Assembly: GCA_021904315.1 (NCBI GenBank)
Contig: CM038908.1
Location: 16,078,501-16,142,500 of the forward strand
From: Sphagnum magellanicum
Lineage: Eukaryota; Streptophyta; Sphagnopsida; Sphagnales; Sphagnaceae
Length of the DNA stretch: 64,000 nt
Direction: 5' to 3'
Part shown: positions 24,551 to 42,028 of the stretch, piece by piece
How positions within the stretch are numbered: position 1 is the stretch's first letter
How the letters are laid out: every line of letters starts with the position of its first letter
Made by a program: the position numbers and the translations under genes
The notes under the pieces: generated by a model
The model's database searches: none
What the model saw: only the letters and a program-made list of their open reading frames with translations
What the model was told of the DNA's origin: nothing

Positions 24551-25710
24551 ACAACCCACTAACAACTCAATAGCCCTTAGCTATGTATTAACTAGTTAGT
24601 GTTAAAAGCACAATGTAATGTCTAATGGTTTTTTTTTTTTTTAAATTAAAAAATTAAATTAATTTTAATTTTCTTTATTTATTTTTAAATTAAAAAAAAG
24701 TTGCAAAGTCTTCCCTTACAAAGTTGAGAAAATTTTAAAATCCTAATAAAAATTTACCTCTTGCCCCTAGCATGTTTGCTTTTGTACTATGGCAGGACCT
24801 TGCAGAGCACATTCCAAAGGGGGGACCATGTCTGATCCGAGCCTACTAGGGTGAGCTATATTGTTCTGTTAGGTCCTATTAGGGCATTTCCAAGGGATGT
24901 TCCAAACCATAATTGCTTTTCTCACCATTGATTCACATTTCAAAGCGTCGGAATAGGACCCCAAGACCATATTATGGTATTGAAAGGAATATGTATGTAA
25001 ATTTTCATGTGGGCTTTGCATTTAAGTTTGTATGTTATCTCTTAATATCAACCTTGCTGAAAACTATTTACTTTTCACCATAGTCAATCAATGATTTGTT
25101 TTGGGTGGTGAATTCTCACATTTTTTCGACCTGAAAAATATGATTTTAATATAAACCAAAGGACTTTTATGAAAAAAGTTGACCCTAATTCACCAGATTT
25201 CACCAAAAAAAACTCAAATATTGTTAAAAAAACTCAACGTCTTCCAGCAAGTAGCCAAAATTTAAAAGGATTATTTTTTAAAAATTATAAAAATAAAATA
25301 AAATAAAATTGTCAATTTGTTTTTTTTAACGTTGTGCAAACCGAACCACTCAGGCGTGAGCATTACGAGACTCAGGCCTGGACTTGGCTTTGCCTTGTGG
25401 GGCCCTTATTCCATTAATGAATGCCCATCCCTTTGGGCATTACCCTTCACACACAAAAAATAATGTTGGCAAAATATTATAGAAAATATTCGTGTCCAAA
25501 ATGTCCTCTTGCTTGCTCTTACAAGCAAATTTGTGTGAGCCATCCCAGGTTAGATTGCATGGACAGGTGAGGAAGCCAGTTTGGAGATCATTGGTGTGCA
25601 GATTGCACACAGAGAAAGAGAGAGAGAGAGAGAGAGTGTGGGCATCATCAAAGGTACAACAATACCTTGGGGATTGTAACATGAGCTAACTGTCAATGCG
25701 TTTATTATAT
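24551..25710. other. intergenic
   Basis: No gene is seen. From about 25330 the sequence becomes noticeably less AT-rich. AATGCCCATCCCTTTGGGCATT at 25420-25441 is a short hairpin. A GA run lies at 25613-25636. Confidence 0.55.
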
Positions 25711-25732
25711 CGGGAGACATACCTCTTCCCCC

Positions 25733-25815
25733 GACAAGGGCATTACTGGAAAGAGCACGGCTCTCATGTGTGACAATGGTCGAGAGGTCGCCTGATTCTC
25801 CTTAATGCCCTTGTC
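25733..25815. repeat. 83-bp fold-back with 13-bp perfect terminal inverted repeats
   Basis: GACAAGGGCATTA (25733-25745) is repeated in reverse complement as TAATGCCCTTGTC (25803-25815). Similarity of the arms extends about 9 bases further outward with three mismatches. The 73 bases inside GGGCATT...AATGCCC are tRNA-sized but lack a proper T-loop. It may be a small MITE or a tRNA-derived remnant. Confidence 0.6.
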
Positions 25816-27087
25816 TGAAGAAGATTCAACTCATGTAAAGATGTTGTAAAAAAAATAAATTATTCTTTTTCTGGCTTCCACCAAGTTAAACAGTAGAAGA
25901 ATCTGTTCCCAAGAATGCAAAACTCTCTTGAAACCAACACGGTTTCAAGAACTTTGCTTCGTGAATGAAATTACCTCACCCACTAAGTACATGAATGAAA
26001 TAACTTCATCCACTAACTTCATCCACTAGGGTGAGAGCAAATTATGGTGTAATACCCTCTGAAATACACTAGGCAGTTTTCTGCATATCTTTATGGATTA
26101 CGGAACTGACCCCCCTGGTGGTCAATTCTGTCCAACCTTTGGTCGCTACACAAGCTCAACACATTGAGCCTGGTGGCCACAAGCCTCGCAGAATCAGCCA
26201 CCAAGGACCCATTCCGTAGGTAAACAAACAGGGTTCTTTGGAATGGCCAATTCCGCCTGGAGAATTTGGCTGAGTGAATTGGCCAGCTCCACCTGCTATT
26301 TATGTGTTGGAAAATGCTTTGAAAACTCTTTGGGCTTTAGCAGTTAATATTATATAGGGTAAGGCCGACAAGGTCAAGGGCATTGCCTTCCAAGGGCCTT
26401 GACCTTCCAAAATTCTAGACGGATGAAATCATCCAAGAAATCACAAGGTGTATCATCTACATGCCTTATTTACAGAATGGAACACCCATAGATATGGTAT
26501 TAAGTCCGTTGGGTGTACCTGGAGTCTAAAAAATTGGAAGATTGGTGGGTAGGTAGATAAGGTTGGGGGTTCATGCAAATACTAACCTCATGTATATTGT
26601 AATACCCTCATTGATCATTGGTGGCATTACAATTGTGATGGGTCATTTAAGTAGGTAGATAGGTAAGTAGGAGTAGGTCAATAGCTTTAAAAAATAAACT
26701 AGGGTGATAAGTATGTTAGTTTGTAGGTAGGGGGGCAAGGTGGTAAGTAGGTGGGTATGGTTGGATTGGAAAAACAAAGACCCAAAAACAATTTCTAAGG
26801 AAAGATAGGGCTAAGCCAAAAAAAAAATTTAATTCAAATTATGCTAATTTGTGTGGATAGCATATGGATAGGAAGTGATGAAAAATCGGTGGTTAAGTAA
26901 CCTCATACATCCCCAACTAGTATGGTCATGGGGATTAGTTCACTTTGGCCCTTTGTGAAGGTTGAAGGAATAGGTGAGTTTTTTCTCATTTTGTAATGCA
27001 AGATGAATTTTTGAAAGTTGGTTAATAATTTGAAGCAAAATTAGCCTTGGTTTGAAGGCCAGAATGAATTAACAGCCATCGCCACAC
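25816..27087. other. intergenic, low-decay segment and GTAG/GGTA runs
   Basis: No gene is seen. Bases 25816-26530 are GC-richer and keep CG dinucleotides, suggesting a younger insertion. The 12-mer TGTAATACCCTC occurs near 26048 and 26600. GTAGGTAG-type runs lie at 26548-26760. Confidence 0.5.
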
Positions 27088-27160
27088 CATGAAGGATGGA
27101 TGTGCCTTTCCAATAGGTTCAAGTTCCTTAACTAACCACAATGGTTATTTTACTTGTTGT
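27088..27160 (+). repeat. copy 4 of the dispersed ~95-bp repeat
   Basis: It contains CCATGAAGGATGGATG, TTTCCAATAGGTTCAAG and CTAACCACAATGGTTA in the family order and orientation. Confidence 0.65.
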
Positions 27161-32149
<4,989 letters not shown>

Positions 32150-35100
32150 TACTAGGGAATTTTTCCTAACAATTAAGTTGAAGCTTGGTAACACTTAAGA
32201 ATGAAAGATAGGATGTGGTATCAAGGTAAGAAAAATTGAACAAAATTTTTTTGCCATTTTTACAACAAATTATACAAAACAAGTGATGAAACCCCCATGC
32301 AAATGGTTTCGAAAATTGAAACAAAAAGTGCTTGAATCAATCCCAAGGAAGTTCACAAAGATCATGAATAGGTGTTTGACAAAACCCATTTCTAATAAGG
32401 AATTTTACCTAGTTGCAAAATCCATGGCCAAGAATAAAGTGCTATGAAATGGTTATTGAATTTTACACTTTCTTTTGATACTTCATTGGTGAAGATTTTC
32501 ACAGGATGATTGAAATATCAATCAAAGAAAAGAGTTTTTCCAAAGGTATAAATTACAAAGGTTTGATAATTCTTTTGTTTAAAGTTGGGTGAGAAGGAAA
32601 ACCTTGGTAATTGACGGCCAATTACTTTTTAAAACATATCTTACAAAATCTTGGCTAACATTTTATAGTTGACGTTGCAACCCATTTTTATGGATGTGAT
32701 TGATACATATCAAACAACATTTCTACCACTTAGGTAAATCCTTGACAATGTCATTTTAGGTCATGAGACTATAGGTTGGGTTAAGTGCCTAATCAACTTT
32801 TGATTTTTTTGAAATTGAACTTCACTCAAATATATGACAAGGTGGGATGGGAATTTTTATTTATGGAATTAAAGAAGATGGGCATGACTATAGATTTCAT
32901 CACAATTGTAAGGTTGTTGTTCAAAGACACTAAAACTACTATGTCTTGATGGCAACATTTTAAAAACTTTCAAAATTGAAAGGGGAGTTTAGGAGGGCTA
33001 CTTCTCAACCCCCTATTTCTTTATTCTTGTTGGCAAGGTCTTGAATTACATGGTCAAAGAAATAGGGGGACTAGGTGACATCAAAGGAATCTTTTTTCTT
33101 AGGGGAACAAAACAACATATTTTAACATAATATATTGATGACATTGTGTTAATAGTAAGGGGAGATGAGGAAAACCTATGTAATGTGGTTAATTTATTAC
33201 AATTATTTCTCTTCATAAGTAGGTTGGAGGTCAACTAAGACAAGTCAACTACATATTGATGCTCCAAGAAAGAAAAAGAAAAACCGAAATGGATAAATTC
33301 TTTTGGCTAGAAATGGGCTATGGAAAAAGAGCTATCCAAATTATTAGGTGTCCAATTTGGCTTGGACGTTGATACTAATGATGTAGATGAATTATTGATA
33401 GAAAAAATCTAAGAATTTTTTTGATATTGGGCACATTCATGGTTGGGGTACACAAAAGGAATGTCTCACCCCAAAGTCACTCCCAAGACACCACTTTAGA
33501 CGACCATTATGTTTACGAAATAATTTATTTAGTAAAATTTTTTAATTTATTAAATAATCACATACTTCTTAATGAAAATGGTGGTGATTTTTTGTGATTT
33601 GGATTATTAAAACATGTCCTTAAGTGTCCTAAAAGATGGCCCAAGAACCATGTCTCACTACTCAATTTTATTGAAAAAAACTCAACATGACTAGCAATAT
33701 TTGTTCAAATTGCTTCATATTTTAACCACATATAGAATAAAGTATGTTTTATATGATGGCACAAATTTTTAGTATGATCAATCACCAAATTTTGTGGAAT
33801 TGATGCTAGAATCTTGGATTTTTTCATAAAATGGATGCATTAATGACAATAATCAAATTAATTTTGTTAATTACAAATTTACATTCCAAAGGTTTGGAAA
33901 GAAGTATAGGAGATGTGGGTGCGAAAAAAAGACATTATTTGATTTTTTAATAGGATTTTGGCACTCCAAATGAAAGTATCTAAAATGTTTAAATAATCTT
34001 ACATTCCTTTTTTATTTATACTTGAATAGGACATTCAAAATTTGTTCAATTGAATTGAATCATTCATTACAATATTTATTGGTTGAAAGTTTAAACATAC
34101 ATATCCCCCTTTCATTGTTTAGCATCTCAAAACATTCATTTTGTTAAATCCTTGTTTTAGAATTCAACACATAGGACAAATGGGTGTCATGGTTCTTGTT
34201 GTGGTACCCCAACTGGGAATGCACCCTATTAATGTATATTGCATCTAACCCTAGTTTAAATAGTAGTGATTATCAATGTTGCAAGTACTAGCGTTTACAC
34301 TTTGGTTCTTTATTAATGTGGAGGTGGATCTAGAAAGGCTGTATGAAAATGTAAAACCCTCTTGAGGAATTTTTTATGGGCAAGGGGTAAACACCGTGCA
34401 AGGGCTATTGTTAAATGAGGTGATTGGTGCATGCACAAAAAATTGGGAAATTAAGTCTAATCAATCTAGAAGAAACACTTGTTGTGTTATTGTGTAAATG
34501 GGTGTTGAAAGCCCTTAAGCCAAGGGATTCAAACCTCAAAATTTGGCTCTGATTTAAGTTGAAGAAATGCAAACCATCCAAACATGCTATGTGGATCCTT
34601 GACCTAAATTGGGCTTTAGTTCATATTCATGTCTCACTTCTTGATTCAAAAATATGGATGAAGGCCATGGAGGCATGGAAACTAATGGGCGTCAAACTCC
34701 CCATTGTTTGGCATAACCTATAAAAAGATGTGCTTGTGGTGGGGCTTTTCCTTTAAAGGGGGCAAAATTTGGATCTCTATCCAATAAACACATGAGATGC
34801 ACAAAGTTGTATTATGTAGGGTAGGTGACCTTTGGAACAATGATCTCAATTACTTTCACTCTTGGTTGGGAGGAAATTAGGGAGAGGTTTTAGATGGAAG
34901 AAAGTGATTTAAGTATCTTCAATAATGATGGAAAACATTATTTCAAATTGGGTGAAAGAACTAAAGAACCCCATGTAGGAAATAAAAGATGGCATTTGGG
35001 TAGGCATCTTTGGAAATTTTGAAATAGACTTGGTTGGGGTTTTTTGTATTTCAAAAGAATTTCAACTTAAGTTGGAATTTGGCTTTCAAACCAAAGTCTA

Positions 35101-35950
35101 TATCCCCAAAGGGATTGAAGTTCATGATGTTGGATCCAAGTCAAGGTTGAGGCAACTAATGAAAGGCAAACGAATATTCATGAGCTCCCTAACAAGAATT
35201 AGAGTCTATGCATGGCTAGGCTTAGGTTGAAAGACCTTCAAGTTGTTTTATGGACTTTTTATTGAACTAATCATTGACCTTGGATTGTGACAATGGGATG
35301 ACTAAGTAGAAATGATGGGATACAATGCAAAGCTAGGCAAATAACTCTTAAATCCAAGGAAGATCTTTACTTGTGATGTACATGGAAAATGGTAGCTCAT
35401 CTTCCCATTGAGCTTCCAATTAAAGTGGAAGGATGTGTGGAAGAAACAAAGAGCTAGAAAAGAGGTTGGATTTATTTCGTCCAAGTGGCATCAAACCTTT
35501 GTTGTTAATACATGAAAGGGTAAGGTGAATCACAACATTCAATTAGATTGCCCTTCATGTGGCTCCTTGATGTTTCAGTTAACAAGTTTTAACAATGCTT
35601 TAGGGTTAAAAAAAATTGGGAGCTATTGTTTAGATTTTTGCATAGTTTCAAGTTGCTTGTTAGTTCTATTGGCATTTGGAAAGCCTTGAATCTAAAGTAG
35701 TGTTTGTTTAACAAAAGACTATTTAAATAACCTTAGGAAGTTTAACTTTATTTGGATTTTACTTTAGGGTGTAGTTTTATGGTCCATTTGGATTGAGAGG
35801 AATGATGTTATTTTCAATAACAATAGTGGCAAGATGTTAAGTTGGGGAAGGTTTTATGGGATGACCTTTTTGATTATGGTAACACATGTTTTAATAGATT
35901 AAATTACATCTTAAAGAAGAAGGCAAAATACTTGCATCCTTTGATAACAC
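32150..35950 (+). mobile_element. degraded LINE (non-LTR retrotransposon), interrupted
   Basis: Frame-shifted plus-strand translation gives LINE reverse-transcriptase blocks in order: a LYLVAKSMAKNK-like finger region (near 32390-32440), TTFLPLRQILDNVILGHE (near 32718-32775), QYIDDIVL-like (near 33125-33160) and WSIWIERNDVIFN (near 35780-35825), the typical end of the zf-RVT region. A stretch with no RT similarity (33445-34186) interrupts it. The upstream endonuclease is not recognisable. Frequent stops mark it as inactive. Confidence 0.72.
33445..34186. mobile_element. candidate 742-bp insertion nested in the LINE
   Basis: RT-type coding stops being readable at about 33440 and resumes after about 34195. 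The segment is flanked on both sides by TCATGGTT (33437-33444 and 34187-34194), which fits an 8-bp target-site duplication as made by hAT elements. Clear terminal inverted repeats were not found, so the call is tentative. Confidence 0.4.
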
Positions 35951-37009
35951 TTGGTGCCTTCACCATGCCATATGCACCCATAATGCTAGAAAAATAAAGT
36001 GGTGCTATCAACCACTAATGCATGGTCATTTTATTTGGTAACTAATGTTTTTGGTTGGTCAAGGTTGGGTGTCCCCTCGGTTGCCCCTTCTTCCTATAAT
36101 GGTTCATTTTATGCAATGGATTCCTCCATTTGTGCCAAAAAAATAAAGCAAAGAAAAGGAGTGTGTTAGGACAATTTGCCCACAAGGTCACAATGCACAA
36201 CCCATAAAACAACAAATTGTTTAGTGCCAAATTATGAATGGTTGGTTGGTGAGTCTTTTTGGGTTGCTAAAATTTGAATGTGGAAAATGAGTTGGAGGGC
36301 AAACCCATCCTTGGGTGGTACCACTAGGAAAATCACACCTCGATTTTCATGGACCCATCAAACTTTAAAAATTCATAGGTTGAAACATTTAAATAAATAA
36401 TTTTGTTTTTTTTAATGAGTACATTTATTAGGTTTTATAGATTTTGAAATTTCAATAATATCAAGAATATTGGTTATGTTGATGTTCCTAATCATTTCAT
36501 TTAGAAAAAGTTTCAAGAATGTAATGCTAGTTATTTTTCCTTGAACTTTTTGGTCAAGATCATAAATTTGAAACATGATTTGAAAATTTTCTTGGGAATG
36601 TTTTTTCTAATGTAAATTTGAAGTCATTTTATTTTTACTTTTTTATTAAGAAATTCATTGAGTAAGTATAATTTAGTTTTGAATTTCCAATGTCAAAGTT
36701 ATTGTTTCCTGAAGGGGCCATCTCTATAAATAATACAAAATTTTAACAATTTTCATTTTTTAATTCCAAAATAAACTTCAAGCCATATTTTATGGCATGT
36801 AGTGGATAAACATGAAAAAAATAACAATTTATAAGTGTGAAAACATTTAAAGGAAGGGGTCTAGGAAAATGATTTGGTCACTTTTGGTTCCTTAAGGAAT
36901 CCCTTGAGGTGGTTTTTAGTGGTACCACCTCATCATGGCTTTGCCCTAAATTCATTTTTATACCAAAAAAATTCAAATTTGGTAAGTATTGGGTTTGAGG
37001 GAACCTTTC
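35951..37009. other. AT-rich intergenic
   Basis: Nothing recognisable. It may contain the 3' end of the LINE and the 5' part of the next hAT remnant. Confidence 0.5.
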
Positions 37010-38340
37010 CATGCATTCTCTAAACTATGTCAATATGCTACAATGGATTAAACAATTTGCAAAGGTTGCACAAAAGGATTTGTAAAAGTGTATCACTTGG
37101 GTCAAAAAATCAATGAAAGGTAGACAATAGTGGAATAAGGCATGTTTGAATTATGGTCTATCCCAAGGAAATTGAATACCCCAATGAAAACAAGGTATCA
37201 TTTTATTTTTGCTAAAATGTTTTAATTTCCATTTCATTTTGAAATTTTGGCACAAAATATAATCTAGCATATTTTTTTGTCATTGGAGATTTGGTAGCAA
37301 GGTTATCATTTTTAGGAAGCTATTATACTTTGTTATAACATGCAAAATACTATGAATATGACTATAAAAATGTGACCTCCTTTGACATGACACATTTCTT
37401 ATATTTTTATCGATTATCTTGGCCCTATTGTATCTACTTGTGTTTTGAACTAGTCTAGGGTTATTGGTTGTTAAGTGATGCATTAAAGTTTTCCATATCC
37501 ATGAATTTAAAATTCAAGAATGAAATTGAAATTGCAACTTCCTTTAATAGCCTTATGGATGACATGCAAATGTTGTTTTTGAGTTAACAGGTTTGGTTGC
37601 CAACATAAAAAGGAAGTTGTTCGGGTTTTGGATTTTTTTCTTTCCCTTTCAAAGAAATATGAAGGGAAAATAATCCATAATATGCTTTTCTTGATGTTGG
37701 ACCCTAGATTTAGGAATCTTCATTTATTGTCTTCACTTTTTAACCATGAACAAATGAAGGCCATTATTGAGGAATATGATACAAAATATTTATATCTCAT
37801 GTTTATGAAATGTCATCATTATTTGCACCCCTTGGTTGAATTTGAAATCAACATTGTTGACTAAAGAATTGATGAAAATTGCAATTTTGATGTTTTTGAG
37901 ATGACAACTAACACAATCGAATTAACAAAGGAGCTTGTGAATAGAGAGCTTTTGATTTTCTAGCAATATCAAGTTAATGTCAAAAATATCAAATGTCCTT
38001 TTCAATGGTGATAGAAATATGAAACTTTGTTTTTCACTATTGAATTCTTGGCTTGTGAAATCTTGGGGATTGTTTAATTACAAATTATATGGAAATTAGC
38101 TTTTTCAAATTATAATATTTATTAATCTAAGGAGATGTTATTTGTAATTAAATAACTCAAACAAATTAATTTTTGTGAGAAACAAATTGGCCAAATGATC
38201 TTAAGGTTGGTTGTAAGTCCCCCTTTAATTTGGTAGAACTAATTGAAATTAATTTAGATTTAGAAGAGGAGTTAGAGGAGTTTCAAGGGACTTTTCAAAG
38301 GGATAAGTTGTGAAGATATCAATTTTAGATGAATGACAAC
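37010..38340 (+). pseudogene. degraded hAT-superfamily transposase, copy 2
   Basis: The 5' part (37025-37200) parallels 7400-7600 of copy 1: INERQ, PRKLNTPMKT. The 3' part holds the conserved C-terminal region: MLDPRFRNLHLLSSLF, AIIEEYD, LHPLVEFE and ELTKELVNRELLIF (37690-37960), then CPFQWW followed by FLACEILGI (37996-38075), which corresponds to the dimerisation region of plant hAT transposases. Stops and frameshifts interrupt it throughout. No ends were identified. Confidence 0.7.
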
Positions 38341-39400
38341 ATTGTTGCAAACTTTGTCATCAATTTTCAATATGTTTTTACTTTTTCAAATGTCAAAAAG
38401 TTTCCTTTTTAATAAATGAAAGTTTCATAGAAAACTCTACCTATTATTGCATTTGTGAAAACCGTTATGGTTGACATATAATCCATTGAGTATGATCAAA
38501 GTAAGAATCCTAATACCTTGACTGGTTTTTACCAACCCAATTTTTTTCAAGAACCAATTTGCCTCTCATAACTTTGTATAGGAATTGGAACTCGTCAATT
38601 TTTTAAAAAACTGAAAACCACCCAACACTAGTTATAACCAATTTTAGTAAGTTCCGTATCTTTGAAATGCTCAACTATAGTCCAAAATTCTTGTGACCTG
38701 GATTTGTACCACCATCCTTTTGATAGAACTTAAAGAATCAAACCATAGAACTAGCCATTTGCTAGAAACAAACCTTCACAAAAAAAAAATATTGAACATA
38801 AAGTTTAAATTCTTTACATAAACAAGTTAAACTTTTTTTTGAAAAGTTGACTAGTAATTTGAACTTTTACAAGTAATTAATTGGTTTTAGTTAGTGGTAG
38901 AACTTTGTAACTGTACAATATCTAATCTTGAGGAATGTCTACAATTATCCAACCATGAGAGTGTGTAATGTGTACATGAAATCAAATGCATGATTTTCAA
39001 AGGTTCTTGAAAACTTGGACACATGTGGCATATGGTAGTTGGAATCATGGCTTTAAAATTTGAAAAACCAAGCTCAAACCTCCACGTGTACAACATAGAG
39101 AAAAAAAGGATTGGAGGTTCTCTTCAAAAGAAGGGGCTTACATTGGTTAATACCTTACCTCATAAAGTAAGTGGGTGGGATTGGAAAGGTTGATTTTCTT
39201 GAAGGATGTCCAACAACTTTGGAGTTGATTGTGTATTTAGGAAATTTCATGATCATTAGGCAAACAAATAACTCTTAATAACCAAACACTAAAAAAAATA
39301 ACTTTAAAAAAAAAGGTCAAGGAATCTAAATTGTGCACAATATTAAAGATTTGCATATGCTTATACTAAACAATTTATTTTGCCTTAATAAGAAACCAAA
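38341..39400. other. AT-rich intergenic
   Basis: No gene or repeat is recognised in this stretch. Confidence 0.55.
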
Positions 39401-40020
39401 TCTATTAGGACTCTGCATCTAACTACTTTGAAAACCAAATCTGGGTTCTATCATAATTGACCTGAGTACTTAACATTGTCAAGCGAAGGTCATTTGCACA
39501 CCCCTAGTAGGAAAAAAGCCTCATGAAAACCTAGAACACTAACCTCAAGTTGTGGTCACAAATAATGCTTTTGTTGAGCACAAAGAGCAGCCCAATTGGG
39601 CTTGCTTGTCAGCTGAACCCAACAAGATATCTCCAACCTCCATTGTTTCTAATGAGTTCAGCTAATGAATTGATGCAACCATCAAGACCGTCTCCATAGC
39701 TGAAGAATTTGTTGACTAGTGTCAAGTCATTTTCTTGAGTGGTAATGGAAAGCTCTGTATGGACTACCTATAACAGAAGGTTTGCATCATGGGCAAAGCC
39801 AGCTTCTGTGAGATAAATGCCAAACACTGGAAACCTGATTGTGAGCTTCCAGCACCAAACAATGGATTTGGCACAAATAGAAACAATCCAGCAGTCATTG
39901 GAGCAGACATAATCACCTCTGAGAAATTCACCCATGACATATGATGCGTAACCCTAGCTTTAGATCTACTCAACTAGCCCACAATTATCTTCAAACTGCC
40001 ACAAAGTATCAAAGGAAGCA
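39401..40020 (-). other. probable 3' UTR and downstream flank of the SLBP gene
   Basis: Composition shifts here from decayed AT-rich desert to genic-like sequence directly downstream of the SLBP stop codon. No coding match is seen and the poly-A site cannot be fixed. Confidence 0.4.
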
Positions 40021-42028
40021 CTAAGATTCCTCATCACACCAATCATTATAGATTGTCAAATCCACATCTTCGACAAATTTATCTGCCTCTAATTGGACCT
40101 CTGAATTGCTGTTGTCCATAGGTGAGCTTGAAACCTCTTGTTTCCTTGCCAGGTCAAACATCTCAGGATCTTCCTCATCATCAGCTTTGGGTGGGTCATA
40201 CTCATGCAACAAACGCCGCCACTTTCGGATCTGACCATCCCAGCTACGCTTGCTGCAAACCTGTCTAATGTCAGGGGTGCAAGGATCTTGCTTTTTCCGT
40301 AAGACCCTACATGAATAGAGATACAATGAATCAGCAGTTATTACAATCTGCATCTTGAAATAAACAGGATAGTACTGTAATTAAAGCACCAGCCAGAATG
40401 CAAGAAGGAATTCAAAGCTGTTGCAGTGTAAGCTAATGGACAATCTTAATATCACTCTACATCACTACAAAGCTTCAACCTTACGAGGGCAACAGGAATG
40501 CAACTCCATTGCTATTCTAGGTTTTAGTCCACAGTATAACACTGGGATTTGCATGATGTTACCTTGGAAGAATTTCAAGGTATCGCTCATATCCAAGTGT
40601 GTTTTTACCATAGTCAATTTGCTTCTGACGCTGGCACAGTCTATGTGGATCAATTTCCATTGGCTTCTGCTGTAATGCTGTGTCAAATTTGTGCACTATC
40701 AGTGTTAACACAATCAACAACATGCTCTGGTGCACAACAATAAGCATTTGCTCCAAAGCAGTCACCCCTTGGAACCCTCAAATACCAGAAGGTGCAAGAA
40801 CACATCAAATGTATCCAAATCATATACTGCAATTGTGCAGAGTGCCAAGAACTTCTTCAAACCTAAAAGAGCAATGGCCACAGGAATCTAGATGAATTTG
40901 TTGGGAATCAGATATCACAAGTCCATGAAAGAAGACCGGGAAATACGTACTGCAAGGAGCAGTGACTGCAAACTTGTGGGTATAGTCCAGAGCACTCTCA
41001 GATTTTTGTTCACTCTTGGGCTGATTTCCTTTCTGCAAATGCCTTTCTCTTTCAGCCCATCGATCCCGACCTTGCTGCTTCCTTCTGTCCCCTTCTTCCT
41101 CCCTTCCGAAAGCCAGTTCCATACTACTACTACCGGCTGCCAGATTCTCAAGATCCTCTGGTTCATCATGGACAGGATGAGGACTGGTTCTGCTGCTCCT
41201 GCTCCTGTAACCCCTGCTCACAGAGAGCATGTCTGTACCTTTGCTCCCACCTCTTCTCCAATCAGCATTTGCAGGAAGTGAGTCATCATCCCTTGCTGTG
41301 GAATCAGCCCTCCTCCCAGATCTTCTTCCAGCAAAAGAATCCCTTCTCTCGGAAGATTTGTGTGGCCTGGTTCTACTGCTAGAGCGGCTGTGGTCATCAG
41401 TGTGCCTGTGGCTCAAACCCTGGAGCGAAAGGCATCCTTTATCAACCTTCAACTCATCAACAACCTGCTGTCTCCTCCTATGAACCCTAGAATCCTCGTC
41501 GCTACTGAAGGACGAGCTTGCGCCACCTTCCCCGCAGTCTTGTCTACGTGCCATGTGCTTCTCCCTTGCAACCATGCTACTGCCATATATCACCCGCGGG
41601 CTGCGATTCAGGGAGGAGTTTTGTCTGGCGCTGAACGAGGCAGCGGCTGCCGCTGCCTCGTACTTCCGCTTTCCGCCTCTACTATCAACTACATCATCAC
41701 CAAATTGTTGCCGTTGCTCACCTCCTCCATCTGTCTGTGATTGCCGTTGTTGCTGCTGCTGCTGCAATCCTTCCACAGAATGCAGCTGAAGCTTAGAGCT
41801 CAGAGATTCCCCAAACGCGTCTGCGCTTCTCGACCGTTGTAGCCGCAGCTCCTCCGAGCGTCTCCTAGACCTCTTGCAACGGAGTTGCCTGTCGCTTCCG
41901 TCCTCCTTCTCCTCCTCTTCCTCCTCATCAAACCCCCCCCTCAGGCGATGACAACCCGTCACCGCCGTTTCTTCCTTCAAACCCACCTTTTCACTTTCCC
42001 CGGCAACTGAGCTCTGAAACAAACACAT
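40021..42028 (-). CDS. SLBP: histone mRNA stem-loop (hairpin) binding protein, SLBP family
   Basis: Three exons join in frame: 42028-40951, 40677-40563 and 40306-40021 (492 aa). Donors are GTACGT and GTAACA; acceptors end ACACAG and ATGTAG. Residues 1-358 are a low-complexity, probably disordered region rich in R, S, E, Q and A, with RSR-type and KR-rich stretches that could be nuclear signals. Residues 374-437 are the SLBP RNA-binding domain: RQKQIDYGKNTLGYERYL, then TPDI, KRSWDGQIRKWRRLLHEYDPP. In animals this domain grips the 3' stem-loop of replication-dependent histone mRNAs and supports their processing and translation. The animal TPNK motif reads TPDI here, so the Thr-Pro is kept. The acidic tail (438-492) resembles acidic C-termini of the family. 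The start is the first Met of the long exon 1 frame; the true N-terminus is less certain than the domain. Histone targeting in this organism is inferred. Confidence 0.92.

Noticed and set aside
25738-25810. tRNA gene
   Set aside because: The size and a 7-bp acceptor-like stem fit, but there is no proper T-loop GTTCGANTC, the anticodon arm does not pair well, and the inverted repeat extends beyond a tRNA. Kept only as a fold-back.
40421-41789. several plus-strand frames across the SLBP gene
   Set aside because: They are shadows of SLBP exons and introns on the opposite strand.
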